The position numbers and the translations under genes are program-made. A stretch of DNA of 64,000 nucleotides from Hoeflea_A sp965228785 (GTDB lineage Bacteria; Pseudomonadota; Alphaproteobacteria; Rhizobiales; Rhizobiaceae): assembly GCA_965228785.1 (NCBI GenBank), contig CBDDIF010000001.1:124001-188000 (forward strand). The letters run 5' to 3'. The notes under the pieces are model-generated. The model was not told the DNA's origin. It did no database searches and saw only the letters and a list, made by a program, of their open reading frames with translations. Below, one piece after another: positions 26,354 through 35,832 of the stretch (the first letter of the stretch is position 1; each line of letters begins with the position of its first letter).

Positions 26354-29086
26354 TCAGATCGCCCCCGTTTGTTTGATTGCGGCCAGCACCCGATGTGGCA
26401 GAGCGGGCAGGCGGTCGACGCGGGCGCCCGTGGCATGGCGAATGGCATTGAGGATCGCCGGCGCGGTCGGAATCAGTACATGCTCGCCCAGACCCTTGGC
26501 GCCCATCGGGCCTTCCGGATCGGTCTTCTCAATCAGGATCGATTCAATCGGCGGCACATCGCCGATGGTCGGAATCAGGTAGTCATGCAGATTTTCCGTG
26601 CGGCCGGGGATGAACTCTTCCATCAATGCCAATCCAAGACCCTGGGCGATGCCGCCCTCGATCTGGCCCTCGGCCAGCAACGGGTTGATGGTGCGGCCGA
26701 GATCGTGGGCCGCGGTGATGCGCAGGACCTTGACCGTTCCGAGCTTCGTATCGACTTCGATCTCGGCAAGCTGCGCGCCGTAACCATAGACCGCGTAGGG
26801 CGTGCCCTGGCCGTTTTCGTCAAGCGGAGAAGTCGGCGGGTCGTAGCTTTCTTCGACCGACAGGGCGTAGCCGTTGTCGTCGGCGCCCTCATCAAGTGCA
26901 ATGGCGTGCTCCGTGTCGCCATCGATCACCGACAATCGGCCGCCTTGGAGCCGCAGCTCGGCGCCAGGCCCCGCATTGCAGCGGCGCAGGATTTTGTCGC
27001 GCAGCGCCAGGCCGGCCGCTTCCGCCGCCTTGCCGGTGACATAGGTCTGGCGGGACCCGGACGTCTTGCCGCAATCGGGCGTCAGGGCCGTGTCCGGGCT
27101 GATCAGCTCAAATGCGGAGATGGGCAGGCCAAGAGCATCGGCGCAAATCTGTGTGATTACCGTGTTCGAGCCCTGGCCGATATCGGTGGCGCCCTGGTGC
27201 AGCATCAAACGTCCGTCGGCGGTGATGCCGAGGCGGATGGTCGACGGGTTGGGCAGCGCCGTGTTGCCGCAACCATACCAGCACGAGGCAACGCCGATGC
27301 CGCGTTTCAACACATCCGATCCGGCATTGAATGTGCGGCAGTCTTCGAGCATGTCGAGCCAGCGCGGCCGCAGCGCTTCCAGGCACTCCACAATGCCCAC
27401 TCCAAAAAGCTGTTGGCCACAGACGGAGTGCTCGCCATCGCGCAGCGCGTTCCTGATGCGGAATTCCAGTCGATCGATGCCGCAATCCTCGGCCAGTTCG
27501 TCATAGGCCGTTTCCTGCAGGATTGCCGCCTGCGGCACGCCGAATCCGCGAAACGCGCCAGAGACCGGACCGTTGGTGTGCAACGCCCGCGTCGTCGCGT
27601 GATAGTTCGGCGTCTGGTAGGGGCCGGAGGCGTGAACCGGCACACGGGTCGCCACGGTCGGGCCCCAGCTGGCATAGGCACCGGTGTCGAAGTCGCCGTG
27701 AAAGGTCATGCCGACGATGCGCCCCTCCGCATTGGCGCCGATGCGGGCGGTCATGGTGCCGGGATGCCGCTTAGTGGTCGTCGCCATGGATTCGGCGCGG
27801 GTATAGACCATGCGGCAGGGTTTGCCGGTTTTCAGCGCTACCAGGCCGATCAGCGGCTGCAGCGAGATGTCGAGCTTGGACCCGAAGCCGCCGCCGGTCG
27901 CGGCCGGGATGACCCGCACCCGGTCTACCGACAGGTCCAGCATGGTGGCCACGTCGTCGCGGTCCATGATGGGCGCCTGGGTGCAGACCTGCATGGTCAG
28001 TACATCGCTATCAACCCAGGCGACGCCGGCTTCCGGTTCAATATAGGCGTGTTCGACGAAACCTGTGGCCATCGACGTCTCGACCGTCCACCGTGCCTCG
28101 GCAAGTGCCGTCTCGGCGTCGCCGCGCACCACCCTGCCCCGCGTCAGGATGTTGTCCGGACGGTTCTCATGCAGTTGCGGCCCGTCCGGTGCGCGGTCCA
28201 TGTCGGCGATCTCCGGCTGCGGCGACCAGGTGACCGGGAAGCTTTCCAGGTCGAGCGCCTCGATCGCTCCGGCTTCGCCGGCGACGATCGCCACCGGTTC
28301 GCCGCGAAAGCGCACCCGGGTTTCAGCCAGCGCCGGCTGATCGGCAATCGGCGGGATGACGCCGAACACGTTGGTGCCGGGAATATCGACCGCGGTAAAC
28401 ACCGCCTCCACGCCTTTGTGGGCTGATTTCCAGGCGTCGATGTCGCCAAATGTGAAACCGGCGTGGGCGTGCGGAGAACGGATGGCCCTGACGAGAAGCG
28501 CGTCCTGCGGCCAGAAATCGGCGCCGAAAATCTCGGTGCCGCGGACCTTCGGATCGCCGTCAAGCCGTTCAAGCCTTGCACCGACGGCTTTTCCCGAGCC
28601 GGGCAAATCCGGTTGCTTAGCCGGCTTCACAGCGTCGCAAACCGCGTCAATGATCTTGCTGTAGCCGGTGCAACGGCAGAGAACACCGCCCAACGCATCT
28701 TCCACCTCGGTGCGGTCAGGTGCTGGATTGCTCTCGAGCAACGATACGGCTGCCATCAACATGCCCGGCGTGCAGATGCCGCATTGGGCGGCGCCATGGC
28801 GCAGGAAAGCCTCCTGCAGCGGTGCCAGCGTCTCGCCCGACAGGGCCTCGATTGTGGTGACTTCGCGGCCGCTCGCCTGAACGGCGGGCGTCAGGCAGGC
28901 GCAGACCGGTTCACCGTCGATCAGCACCGTACAGGCACCGCAGTCGCCGGCGTCGCAGCCGACCTTTGTTCCGGTAAGACCGAGGTCTTCGCGCAGAACG
29001 TGGCTCAGGCGCCGGCCCGGATCGAGCGGCAGGCTGGCGGGTTGGCCGTTGACCTTGAGGCCGAATGTGTCGGGTCGGACATTCAT
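26354..29086 (-). CDS. Molybdenum hydroxylase, fused 2Fe-2S and Mo subunits (likely nicotinate dehydrogenase)
   Basis: A 910-aa fusion. Residues 1-155 hold two 2Fe-2S domains (C44, C49, C52, C64; C102, C105, C137, C139). The rest is a xanthine dehydrogenase-type molybdopterin domain, with GPMGAKGLGEHVL near the C-terminus carrying the likely catalytic Glu. The overall size matches aldehyde oxidoreductases of this family. The start overlaps the FAD subunit stop (ATGA). Context (nicotinamidase, 6-hydroxynicotinate reductase) points to hydroxylation of nicotinate at C6; another N-heterocycle is possible. Confidence 0.85.
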   Translation of the reverse strand: MNVRPDTFGLKVNGQPASLPLDPGRRLSHVLREDLGLTGTKVGCDAGDCGACTVLIDGEPVCACLTPAVQASGREVTTIEALSGETLAPLQEAFLRHGAAQCGICTPGMLMAAVSLLESNPAPDRTEVEDALGGVLCRCTGYSKIIDAVCDAVKPAKQPDLPGSGKAVGARLERLDGDPKVRGTEIFGADFWPQDALLVRAIRSPHAHAGFTFGDIDAWKSAHKGVEAVFTAVDIPGTNVFGVIPPIADQPALAETRVRFRGEPVAIVAGEAGAIEALDLESFPVTWSPQPEIADMDRAPDGPQLHENRPDNILTRGRVVRGDAETALAEARWTVETSMATGFVEHAYIEPEAGVAWVDSDVLTMQVCTQAPIMDRDDVATMLDLSVDRVRVIPAATGGGFGSKLDISLQPLIGLVALKTGKPCRMVYTRAESMATTTKRHPGTMTARIGANAEGRIVGMTFHGDFDTGAYASWGPTVATRVPVHASGPYQTPNYHATTRALHTNGPVSGAFRGFGVPQAAILQETAYDELAEDCGIDRLEFRIRNALRDGEHSVCGQQLFGVGIVECLEALRPRWLDMLEDCRTFNAGSDVLKRGIGVASCWYGCGNTALPNPSTIRLGITADGRLMLHQGATDIGQGSNTVITQICADALGLPISAFELISPDTALTPDCGKTSGSRQTYVTGKAAEAAGLALRDKILRRCNAGPGAELRLQGGRLSVIDGDTEHAIALDEGADDNGYALSVEESYDPPTSPLDENGQGTPYAVYGYGAQLAEIEVDTKLGTVKVLRITAAHDLGRTINPLLAEGQIEGGIAQGLGLALMEEFIPGRTENLHDYLIPTIGDVPPIESILIEKTDPEGPMGAKGLGEHVLIPTAPAILNAIRHATGARVDRLPALPHRVLAAIKQTGAI

Positions 29087-29934
29087 GCTGCAAGCTGCCC
29101 TTCCGGCAGCAATTGGCTGATGGCGCGGCGCACCAGTTCCGCCGCGGCAGCAGAACGATAGGCGGCATCGCCACGCGGGTCGCTGATCGGATCGAGATAA
29201 TGCGCCACAGCGTCATCGGAGATCGAATTGGTGAGATCCGGCCCCACCGCCCGGCCGATCAGGCCGGATTCGATCTCGCTCAACCGGGTGGCGACGGCGC
29301 TGCAGGCGCCGACGGCGATGGCCGCGTCCGCAACCTGGCCGTTGTCGACCAGGATCCGTGCGGCCACCATGGCGATGGAGATCACCAGGTATTTGCGGGC
29401 GCCGAGCTTGAGGAAAACCGAGTTACCGGAGGTGGAACCCTCCGGGATCAGCACCGCGGTCAGCAGCTCGTCTGAACGGAGCGCCGTCTGGCGCGGTCCG
29501 GTGATGAATTCGATGAGCGGCAGGGTGCGTGTGCCCGATTGGGAGCTGAGTTCCACAGCGGCATCGAGCACGAGCAGCGCCGGAACGCCATCAGCCGCCG
29601 GAGAGGCGTTGCACAGATTGCCGCCGATCGTGGCGGCGTTCTGGATCTGCACCGACCCGACCTCGCGCGCCGCCAGCTTGAGCTGGTTGAAGCCGGCCGG
29701 CAGCTCGGCCTTCAAGATGTCCGTCCAGGTGGTCGCGGTGCCGATGCGATAGCCGGCTTCCGCGCGCACAATGCCACGCAGCGACGGTATTGCGGTGATG
29801 TCGAGAATATCGCCGGTCAGAGTCTGGCGGCTGGTTGCCGGGAACAGGTCGGTGCAGCCGGCGGCGATGCGCCGATCGCCGGTCGCCAGACAGGCCAGCG
29901 CGTCTTCGAGCTCGGTGGGTCGGACATAGGCCAC
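29083..29934 (-). CDS. FAD-binding subunit of molybdenum hydroxylase (CoxM/XdhB-like)
   Basis: A 283-aa protein with the FAD-binding patterns of the medium subunit: DRRIAAGCTDLFPATS near residue 25 and SVQIQNAATIGGNLCNASPAAD near 100, followed by the CO dehydrogenase flavoprotein C-terminal domain. It would pass electrons from the 2Fe-2S centres to NAD+ or another acceptor. It is first in the minus-strand operon, divergent from the MarR gene across about 110 bp. Confidence 0.88.
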   Translation of the reverse strand: MAYVRPTELEDALACLATGDRRIAAGCTDLFPATSRQTLTGDILDITAIPSLRGIVRAEAGYRIGTATTWTDILKAELPAGFNQLKLAAREVGSVQIQNAATIGGNLCNASPAADGVPALLVLDAAVELSSQSGTRTLPLIEFITGPRQTALRSDELLTAVLIPEGSTSGNSVFLKLGARKYLVISIAMVAARILVDNGQVADAAIAVGACSAVATRLSEIESGLIGRAVGPDLTNSISDDAVAHYLDPISDPRGDAAYRSAAAAELVRRAISQLLPEGQLAA

Positions 29935-29969
29935 GACGTTACCTCAGACCGCGCCGCGGCGGAATTTCG

Positions 29970-29981
29970 TTTGCATACAAA
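29970..29981. promoter_or_regulatory. Candidate MarR-type operator
   Basis: TTTGCATACAAA is an inverted repeat (TTTG-N4-CAAA) located between the divergent molybdenum hydroxylase operon and the marR-pncA pair. Size and symmetry fit a MarR-family binding site that could control both directions. Confidence 0.5.
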
Positions 29982-30042
29982 CAAATTTGCCTTAGCCATC
30001 CAAGGGTGTCAATATGAGCTCGCAACAGCCACGAGGACAGGG

Positions 30043-30492
30043 ATGGCCACAGCACAAAGACAGGCGGTTCCGGAAACCGCCTACCGGCTCGACGACCAGA
30101 TCGGCTTCATCATGCGGCAAGCCAACCAGCGGCATCTGGCGATTTTCGGCCGCAACATCGGCAACTTCACCCCGACCCAATTTGCAACGCTCGCCAAAAT
30201 CCACGAAATCGGCACCGTGTCTCAGAACGATCTGGGCCGCCAAACGTCGATGGACGCGGCCACCATGAAGGGTGTGATCGACCGGCTGAGCCGCAAGGGA
30301 TTGGTCACGACACGACCCGATCCGACCGACCTGCGTCGGCTGCTGGTGGAGCTGACACAGGCCGGATTGAATGCTTATCTCGACAATGTCGATGCCGCGG
30401 TGACGATAACTGAAGAGACACTGGCGCCGCTCAATGAGCAGGAGCGGACACAGCTCGCGGAACTTCTCGACAAAATGGTAAAGACAAAATAG
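30043..30492 (+). CDS. MarR family transcriptional regulator
   Basis: A 149-aa winged-helix protein. LTPTQFATL-like FTPTQFATLAKIHE, LGRQTSMDAATMKGVIDRL and GLVTTRPDPTDLRRLLVEL are the recognition helix and wing of MarR proteins. The ATG at 30043 follows GAGGACAGGG. It sits between the nicotinate degradation operon (divergent) and nicotinamidase (52 bp downstream, same strand). It is the likely ligand-responsive repressor of the cluster, probably sensing a pyridine acid. Confidence 0.88.
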   Translation: MATAQRQAVPETAYRLDDQIGFIMRQANQRHLAIFGRNIGNFTPTQFATLAKIHEIGTVSQNDLGRQTSMDAATMKGVIDRLSRKGLVTTRPDPTDLRRLLVELTQAGLNAYLDNVDAAVTITEETLAPLNEQERTQLAELLDKMVKTK

Positions 30493-30544
30493 ATAATAAA
30501 AACAATATTTTAACAAGAATACGCTGATTTCTGGAGAAACAGAA

Positions 30545-31174
30545 ATGTCCGAAAACACCGAATCGACAGCACTTCTGGTCATCGATGTCCAAAACGATTT
30601 CTGTCCTGGCGGTGCTCTGGCGGTCGCTGAAGGGGATGCGATCGTTCCGGCCGTTAACCGCCTGCTCGAACTGTTTGAAATCAGCATTCTGACCCAGGAT
30701 TGGCATCCGGACGAACACAGCTCGTTTGCCGACAATCACGACAGCGCCGAACCGTTCAGCCTCAAACCGATGCATTACGGTGACCAGGTTTTGTGGCCCA
30801 AGCACTGCGTGCGCGGCAGCCAGGGCGCGGACTTCCACCCGGATCTCGTCATCCACGGCGCGGATCTTGTCATCCGCAAAGGGTTTCGGCCGGCGATCGA
30901 TAGCTACTCGGCGTTTTTCGAAAACGACAGGACAACCCAGACCGGCCTTGCGGGCTATCTGCGGGAACGTGGCGTCGACCATGTGGTTCTCACCGGCCTC
31001 GCCACCGATTTCTGCGTCTACTATTCCGCCATGGATGCCCGCCGCCTCGGTTTCGAGGCCACACTGGTTACCGATTGCTGTCGGGCGATCGACCTCGAAG
31101 GCTCGTTGGCCGCGGCGTTGACCGACATGGAAAAAGGCGGCGTGCGCTTTGTCACCAGCGAGGCTTACGCCTGA
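30545..31174 (+). CDS. pncA: Nicotinamidase (nicotinamide to nicotinate)
   Basis: A 209-aa isochorismatase-fold amidase. The catalytic triad is visible as D14 (VIDVQNDF), K112 (VIRKG) and C157 (ATDFCVYYSAMDARRLGF). Metal ligands fit D52, H54 and H87. It hydrolyses nicotinamide to nicotinate and ammonia in the cytoplasm, for NAD salvage or, here, to feed the adjacent nicotinate pathway. It is co-directional with the MarR gene. Confidence 0.93.
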   Translation: MSENTESTALLVIDVQNDFCPGGALAVAEGDAIVPAVNRLLELFEISILTQDWHPDEHSSFADNHDSAEPFSLKPMHYGDQVLWPKHCVRGSQGADFHPDLVIHGADLVIRKGFRPAIDSYSAFFENDRTTQTGLAGYLRERGVDHVVLTGLATDFCVYYSAMDARRLGFEATLVTDCCRAIDLEGSLAAALTDMEKGGVRFVTSEAYA

Positions 31175-31177
31175 GGC

Positions 31178-31197
31178 ACCGGGTTCTCAGGCCCGGT
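31178..31197. terminator. Candidate hairpin between convergent pncA and sulfatase
   Basis: ACCGGG and CCCGGT form a 6-bp stem with an 8-nt loop directly after the pncA stop codon, overlapping the last codons of the sulfatase gene. No T-run follows, so its terminator role is uncertain. Confidence 0.35.
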
Positions 31198-32758
31198 AGG
31201 CCGGTAGCGGCGAGCGGTCCTGCAGGGAAATCATGCGACGCAGCATCGTCTCGATCAGCCTTGTCTTGACTGATTGAAATTCCGGATCGTCGTACCGGTT
31301 GTCGAGTTCGTGCGGATCGGTTTGCAGGTCATAGAGCTCACTCCAGTCCTCTCCCTCGCGCAGCGACATGCGATAGCGGTCGGTCACCATGGTGCGGACC
31401 CGTTGCGGCCTGTTGAAGCCGGTCATTGTTCGCTGGCTGTCCTCTTCCACCAAAATCGCTTCCGGCGCTTTTTCAGACAGGAGATCGCGGCCCTGAAGTC
31501 CGTTGAAGGGCTGGATTCCGGCACGGGCAAGGATGGTCGCCGCGATATCGATGGATGAACCGAGCGTTCCATCCAGACTGCCCTGGTCGGGAGACACTGG
31601 ATCGCGCCAGATGAATGGAACCCGGATGATACCCTGATAATGCAGCAGGAGTTTCAGCATCAGGCCATGGTCGCCCATGTAGTCGCCGTGGTCGGACGTG
31701 AAGATCACCACCGTATCGTCCGCAAGCCCCAAACTCTGGAGGTCTGCCAGAACGCGTCCGATCGCATCGTCAATCATCGTGATCGAGCCGTAAGTCAGGG
31801 CGATGATCGCACGCGCCTCGTCTTCGGTTACGGCGAAGGGGTTCTGATTGTCTCGCGGATCGGTCCCGTTCTCCAAGGCTTCGCGCATGGCTCGAATGGG
31901 CGGCAGGTCGCCCTTTCCGAACGAGACGGGAAGCGCGATGTCCGCCGGATCGTACATGTCCCAGTAGTGTCCTGGCGGTGTAAACGGATGATGCGGGTCG
32001 GGGAACGACATCTGCAGAAAGAAAGGCTCGTCTGAGCGTGCGCACTGCGCCAGCCACGCTTGCGATCGATCGGCGATCCAGGATGTTGAATAGAGTTCCT
32101 CGGGAACCGCCGTCCGCCAGGCCTGTGGTGCCTTGATCCTGTTGTCGGGCAGGGCGTTATCAGGACCGACAAGTGAATCGAAATCGGATCGCTGCGAGCG
32201 CGCCCAGAGGTGATAGTCGCCGGAGGCCTGGTCGGCATGGTCGGCAGCGATTTCCACATGAGCGAATCCGTAGAAATCTCCTTCCGTCCGCTCGGCCAGC
32301 GGCTTGTCCCAGGCCGGCACGACCTCCAGATCGTATTCACTGCCGTGACGATTGCGCTTGTGCGCATCCCGCAAGGGAGGCGACGGCGTGTGAAACCCTT
32401 CCTGCGGCTGGAAGCGATTGGTGGCCGGCTTGCCGGTGAAGCTCTGCAGGTGCGATTTGCCGATCAGGCCGGTGTTGTAGCCGGCATCGCGCAGCAGTTC
32501 GACAAAGGTGGTGTGATCGCGGCTGAGCGGAATGCCATTGTGCCGGGCGCCGTGCAGGGAGCACATGCGTCCGGTCATGATCGAGGCCCGGTTCGGCATG
32601 CAGATCGGATTGGCGACATAGAAACGATCCCATCGCCGGCCGCCGGCCGCCAGGGCATCTATGTTGGGTGTTCGCACCACGGGATTTCCGTAGCAGCCCA
32701 GGTGATCGGCGCGGTGCTGATCCGTCATGATCAGGATGAAGTTGGGACGCTTGCTCAT
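31187..32758 (-). CDS. Sulfatase-like hydrolase
   Basis: A 523-aa alkaline-phosphatase-superfamily protein. The CMPNRASIMTGR segment at residues 53-64 is the CxPxR sulfatase signature, whose Cys would become formylglycine. Metal-site segments are IMTDQHRADHLGCYG and FTSDHGDYMGDHGL. No signal peptide is seen, so it may be cytoplasmic. Its start overlaps the TRAP permease stop (ATGA at 32755-32758). Choline sulfatase or phosphonate monoester hydrolase activities share this fold. The transporter context suggests that an imported sulfate ester is the substrate. Confidence 0.88.
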   Translation of the reverse strand: MSKRPNFILIMTDQHRADHLGCYGNPVVRTPNIDALAAGGRRWDRFYVANPICMPNRASIMTGRMCSLHGARHNGIPLSRDHTTFVELLRDAGYNTGLIGKSHLQSFTGKPATNRFQPQEGFHTPSPPLRDAHKRNRHGSEYDLEVVPAWDKPLAERTEGDFYGFAHVEIAADHADQASGDYHLWARSQRSDFDSLVGPDNALPDNRIKAPQAWRTAVPEELYSTSWIADRSQAWLAQCARSDEPFFLQMSFPDPHHPFTPPGHYWDMYDPADIALPVSFGKGDLPPIRAMREALENGTDPRDNQNPFAVTEDEARAIIALTYGSITMIDDAIGRVLADLQSLGLADDTVVIFTSDHGDYMGDHGLMLKLLLHYQGIIRVPFIWRDPVSPDQGSLDGTLGSSIDIAATILARAGIQPFNGLQGRDLLSEKAPEAILVEEDSQRTMTGFNRPQRVRTMVTDRYRMSLREGEDWSELYDLQTDPHELDNRYDDPEFQSVKTRLIETMLRRMISLQDRSPLPAYRA

Positions 32759-34662
32759 TTGGAACCCGCCGTATCGATGGCGCCTCCTCGCGTGCGTCGC
32801 CAATCCCAGGCCATCAATGCAAGGCCCACCGCCAGAGCAGGCAGATAGATCTGCGGGTCGAGCGCCAGCAGGGCAAAGGCTGCCACCAACCGCAGCACGA
32901 CCTCCGGGATGCTCAGCCTGCCGCGGTCATAGGCGGACAGAGCCGAGGAAAACAGCCAGATGCAGAACAGAGTGCGCAGCGTGATCCACACAAAGGTGCC
33001 CAACTGGAAATCCTCGACGATCAGCAGTGTCGGATAGAAGGCGAAGACGAACGGAATGATGAATTTGGCCATGCCGAGCCGGAACGACATCAGCGCCGTG
33101 GTCAACGGGTTGGCCTGGGCGATTGGGGCCGCCGCATAAGCCGCGATCGCAACGGGCGGCGTCAGCGAGGAAGCGACGCCGTAGTAGAAGACGAACATGT
33201 GCGCCGTCAGCATCGACAGGCCGAGTGCCTGGATGGCAGGGCCCATCACCAGAATGATGATCAGGTAGGCGGGCAGGGTGGGCATACCCATGCCGAGGAC
33301 CAGTGCGCCGACCATGGCGACCAAAAGGGCCGAAAACAGGCTTTCTCCACGGATCGCCGCGATCACGTTGGCGACCTTCAGGCCGAGGCCGGTGGAATCG
33401 AGAGCGCCGACAAGGATGCCGATCGCGGCAACGGCAATGAGCAATTTCGCGCCCGATCCCGATCCGGACAGGAATGACTTCCACACTCTCAGCGGGTTGC
33501 TGCGAACCTCGGGGTTAATCACGGACAAGGCAAGCAGAACGATGACCGCGTTGAAACCTGCTGCTGACGTGGACAGTCCAAACAGCAGCGACCCGACCAC
33601 CGTCAGGATCGGTCCGAGAAACAGCACCGAATTGATCAGGTCGACCCGGGTGATCCGGTCGTCCATCGTCAGCGGCTGGACTTCGATCCCCTGGCGGCGC
33701 GATTCCACCGTCACCGCCGCGAACAGGCTGAAATAGTAGAACAGAGCCGGACAGAGGGCGGCGACGATGACATTCAGGTAGCCGGCTCCGGTCAGGTCGG
33801 CCATGACCAGCGCTGCCGCACCCATGATGGGCGGCATGATCTGTCCGCCGGACGATGCCGTAGCCTCGATCCCGGCTGCAAAGGCAGGTGAAAAGCCGCG
33901 CCGCTTGATCATGGGGATCGTGAACGTGCCGGTGCCAACGATGTTGGCGACGGTCGAACCTGACATCGTGCCGAAGAGCGACGATGCCAAAATGGCGGCG
34001 TGGGCCGGGCCGCCGCGCGTGCGGCGGGTGGCGAGAAAGGCGAATTTCAAAAGGGTGTCGCCAGCGCCGGTGCCCTCCAACAGCGCGCCGAAAATGATGA
34101 AGATGAAAACCGTGCTGAGGACGATGTTGGTGATTGAACCGAACACGCCCTTGTTGGTGTTGTACCAGAGCGCTTCAGCGGTTTCGGTGAGCGTGAAACC
34201 GGTGTGCTCCAGCAGTCCCGGCATCCAGGGTCCGATGAAGAGATACACCACCGCGAATGCGCCGACGCAGAACAGACCCCAACCCCACAGACGGCGACAC
34301 AGTTCGAGAAACACGGCGATGCCGGCGAGAGCAGGCCAGGCGTCGCGTCGCGTCACGTCGTAGAGCGCCGTTTCCATCTGTGTCTGCACGAACAGGAAAG
34401 ACCAGATCGACCACAGGCCCAGTATGACGAGCACAAGGTCGCCGATCAGGTGCGGCCAGCCGGTGCGGCCGGATGTCTGGCGCGCGGCGACCACGGCGAC
34501 AATCAGTGCCAGGGCGAAACCGCCGGCCCGGTGGGTCTTCGGATCAAGGAGCCCGATGCCGGAGATGTAAAGCGCCACGAGGCCGAGGATCAGGCAGCAG
34601 ATGGCCGATGCAAACGAATACGCATCGAGGATGCCGCCAGGCTTCTTGTCATTGCCCGTCAT
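32755..34662 (-). CDS. TRAP transporter permease, fused 4TM/12TM (TAXI type)
   Basis: A 635-aa polytopic protein with many hydrophobic helices. SSLFGTMSGSTVANIVGTGTFTIP and ALVLGMGMPTLPAYLII are characteristic of the TRAP large subunit fused to the small one, as found with TAXI binding proteins. It imports a solute using an ion gradient. It lies between the TAXI binding protein (upstream) and the sulfatase, overlapping the latter by 4 nt. Confidence 0.9.
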   Translation of the reverse strand: MTGNDKKPGGILDAYSFASAICCLILGLVALYISGIGLLDPKTHRAGGFALALIVAVVAARQTSGRTGWPHLIGDLVLVILGLWSIWSFLFVQTQMETALYDVTRRDAWPALAGIAVFLELCRRLWGWGLFCVGAFAVVYLFIGPWMPGLLEHTGFTLTETAEALWYNTNKGVFGSITNIVLSTVFIFIIFGALLEGTGAGDTLLKFAFLATRRTRGGPAHAAILASSLFGTMSGSTVANIVGTGTFTIPMIKRRGFSPAFAAGIEATASSGGQIMPPIMGAAALVMADLTGAGYLNVIVAALCPALFYYFSLFAAVTVESRRQGIEVQPLTMDDRITRVDLINSVLFLGPILTVVGSLLFGLSTSAAGFNAVIVLLALSVINPEVRSNPLRVWKSFLSGSGSGAKLLIAVAAIGILVGALDSTGLGLKVANVIAAIRGESLFSALLVAMVGALVLGMGMPTLPAYLIIILVMGPAIQALGLSMLTAHMFVFYYGVASSLTPPVAIAAYAAAPIAQANPLTTALMSFRLGMAKFIIPFVFAFYPTLLIVEDFQLGTFVWITLRTLFCIWLFSSALSAYDRGRLSIPEVVLRLVAAFALLALDPQIYLPALAVGLALMAWDWRRTRGGAIDTAGSK

Positions 34663-34730
34663 GGAAAATGCTCTCGCGGTTTGATGTTGCGAGGCAGGCC
34701 GCAGCCCTGGGCCGCGGCCTTAGCCGATCG

Positions 34731-35744
34731 TCAGCTGGCTGGACGGAGTTCGTCCGGAATATCGAAACCGGCTTCTTCGTAATAACGCAGCGCGCCCGGG
34801 TGAAGCGGAACGTTGATTGCCGTAAACGCGGTGTCCTTGGTCACGTCCTGCAGGAAGAGCGCCGTTGCATGGACCTCGTCGAGATTTTCCCAGAACGCTT
34901 TTGTTGCGGCGTAGACGACGTCGTCAGGAACATCCTTGTGGGTGCCGACGAACTGGAAGAAGCCCAGAGCCGAGATCTCGCCATCGGTGAGCTGACCCTT
35001 GTAAAGGCCACCATCGAACGAGGCATAACCGCGTCCGGCGCGACCGAACAGGGACTGCATCCCTTCCGACTCGATCTTGTCTTTGGGGATCGACAGGACG
35101 CGAAACTCGCCTGACAGACCGAATTGCTCGATCCGTGCCGAGCCGATTTCCGCCGGACGGACCATCATGTCGATCTTGCCGTCGGCCAGGGCGGTATAGC
35201 CCTCACCCCAGGCCAAACGGACGGCCGTGTAGTCCTTGCCGGCCTCATAGCCGGTGAGTGCCTTGATCAGGGCTTCCGACGTTGCCGATGCCGACCCGGC
35301 CGGCGGTCCGGTGAACACGGTTTTGCCGCGAAGATCTTCCCAGCTCTCGATGCCTGAGCCGCCGAGAGTGACCGGGTGATAGGCTCCGGCCCGGAATCCG
35401 ATGATGGATCGCAGGTTCTTTGAGAGCTCCGGCGCTGCATCGATGTTCTTGTACATGGCCTTCTGGCCGGCCATCAGATTGACAAGAGACGGAACCGAGG
35501 AGAAAAACGCGATCTCCCCCTTGGCCCCTTTCAGCATGGACTTGGTCAAAGTTTGCCCGGCATTGACCTGGACTTCCACGCCGTCCTTGAGTGCCTGGTT
35601 CGAAAAGGCGACGAACATGGTGTGGACCGGGTCACCGACGCCGGCCGTTTCGCCCTTGAAAATATCAGCTTTCGCGCCGCCCGAAGCGAACGCCGCAAGT
35701 GTCAGTGCGGCCGCCAGTCGGCCGAATCGTCCCAATCGTTTCAT
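34731..35744 (-). CDS. TAXI family TRAP transporter solute-binding protein
   Basis: A 337-aa periplasmic binding protein with a signal peptide (LAAALTLAAFASGGAKA). The TAXI-family core includes GFRAGAYHPVTLGGSGIESW, KTVFTGPPAGSASATSE and a C-terminal LHPGALRYYEEAG. GGGAGGAG lies upstream of the ATG at 35744. It is the first gene of a three-gene transport and sulfatase operon divergent from a LysR gene. The ligand is unknown. Confidence 0.9.
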   Translation of the reverse strand: MKRLGRFGRLAAALTLAAFASGGAKADIFKGETAGVGDPVHTMFVAFSNQALKDGVEVQVNAGQTLTKSMLKGAKGEIAFFSSVPSLVNLMAGQKAMYKNIDAAPELSKNLRSIIGFRAGAYHPVTLGGSGIESWEDLRGKTVFTGPPAGSASATSEALIKALTGYEAGKDYTAVRLAWGEGYTALADGKIDMMVRPAEIGSARIEQFGLSGEFRVLSIPKDKIESEGMQSLFGRAGRGYASFDGGLYKGQLTDGEISALGFFQFVGTHKDVPDDVVYAATKAFWENLDEVHATALFLQDVTKDTAFTAINVPLHPGALRYYEEAGFDIPDELRPAS

Positions 35745-35780
35745 GGTACTCCTCCCTTGGATTGAAGCGAGGCTAACAAA

Positions 35781-35790
35781 ATCATATGAT
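35781..35790. promoter_or_regulatory. Palindrome in TRAP/LysR divergent promoter region
   Basis: ATCATATGAT is a perfect 10-bp palindrome in the 88-bp AT-rich spacer between the divergent TRAP operon and the LysR gene. It is a candidate LysR-type binding site for both directions. Confidence 0.4.
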
Positions 35791-35832
35791 ACCGAATAAT
35801 CATTTTTAGTGGGCTTCTCATAGAATATTGGT

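Noticed and set aside
26150..28426. 758-codon plus-strand frame opposite the molybdenum hydroxylase
   Set aside because: It is a shadow of a clear Mo-hydroxylase gene with conserved cofactor motifs on the minus strand.
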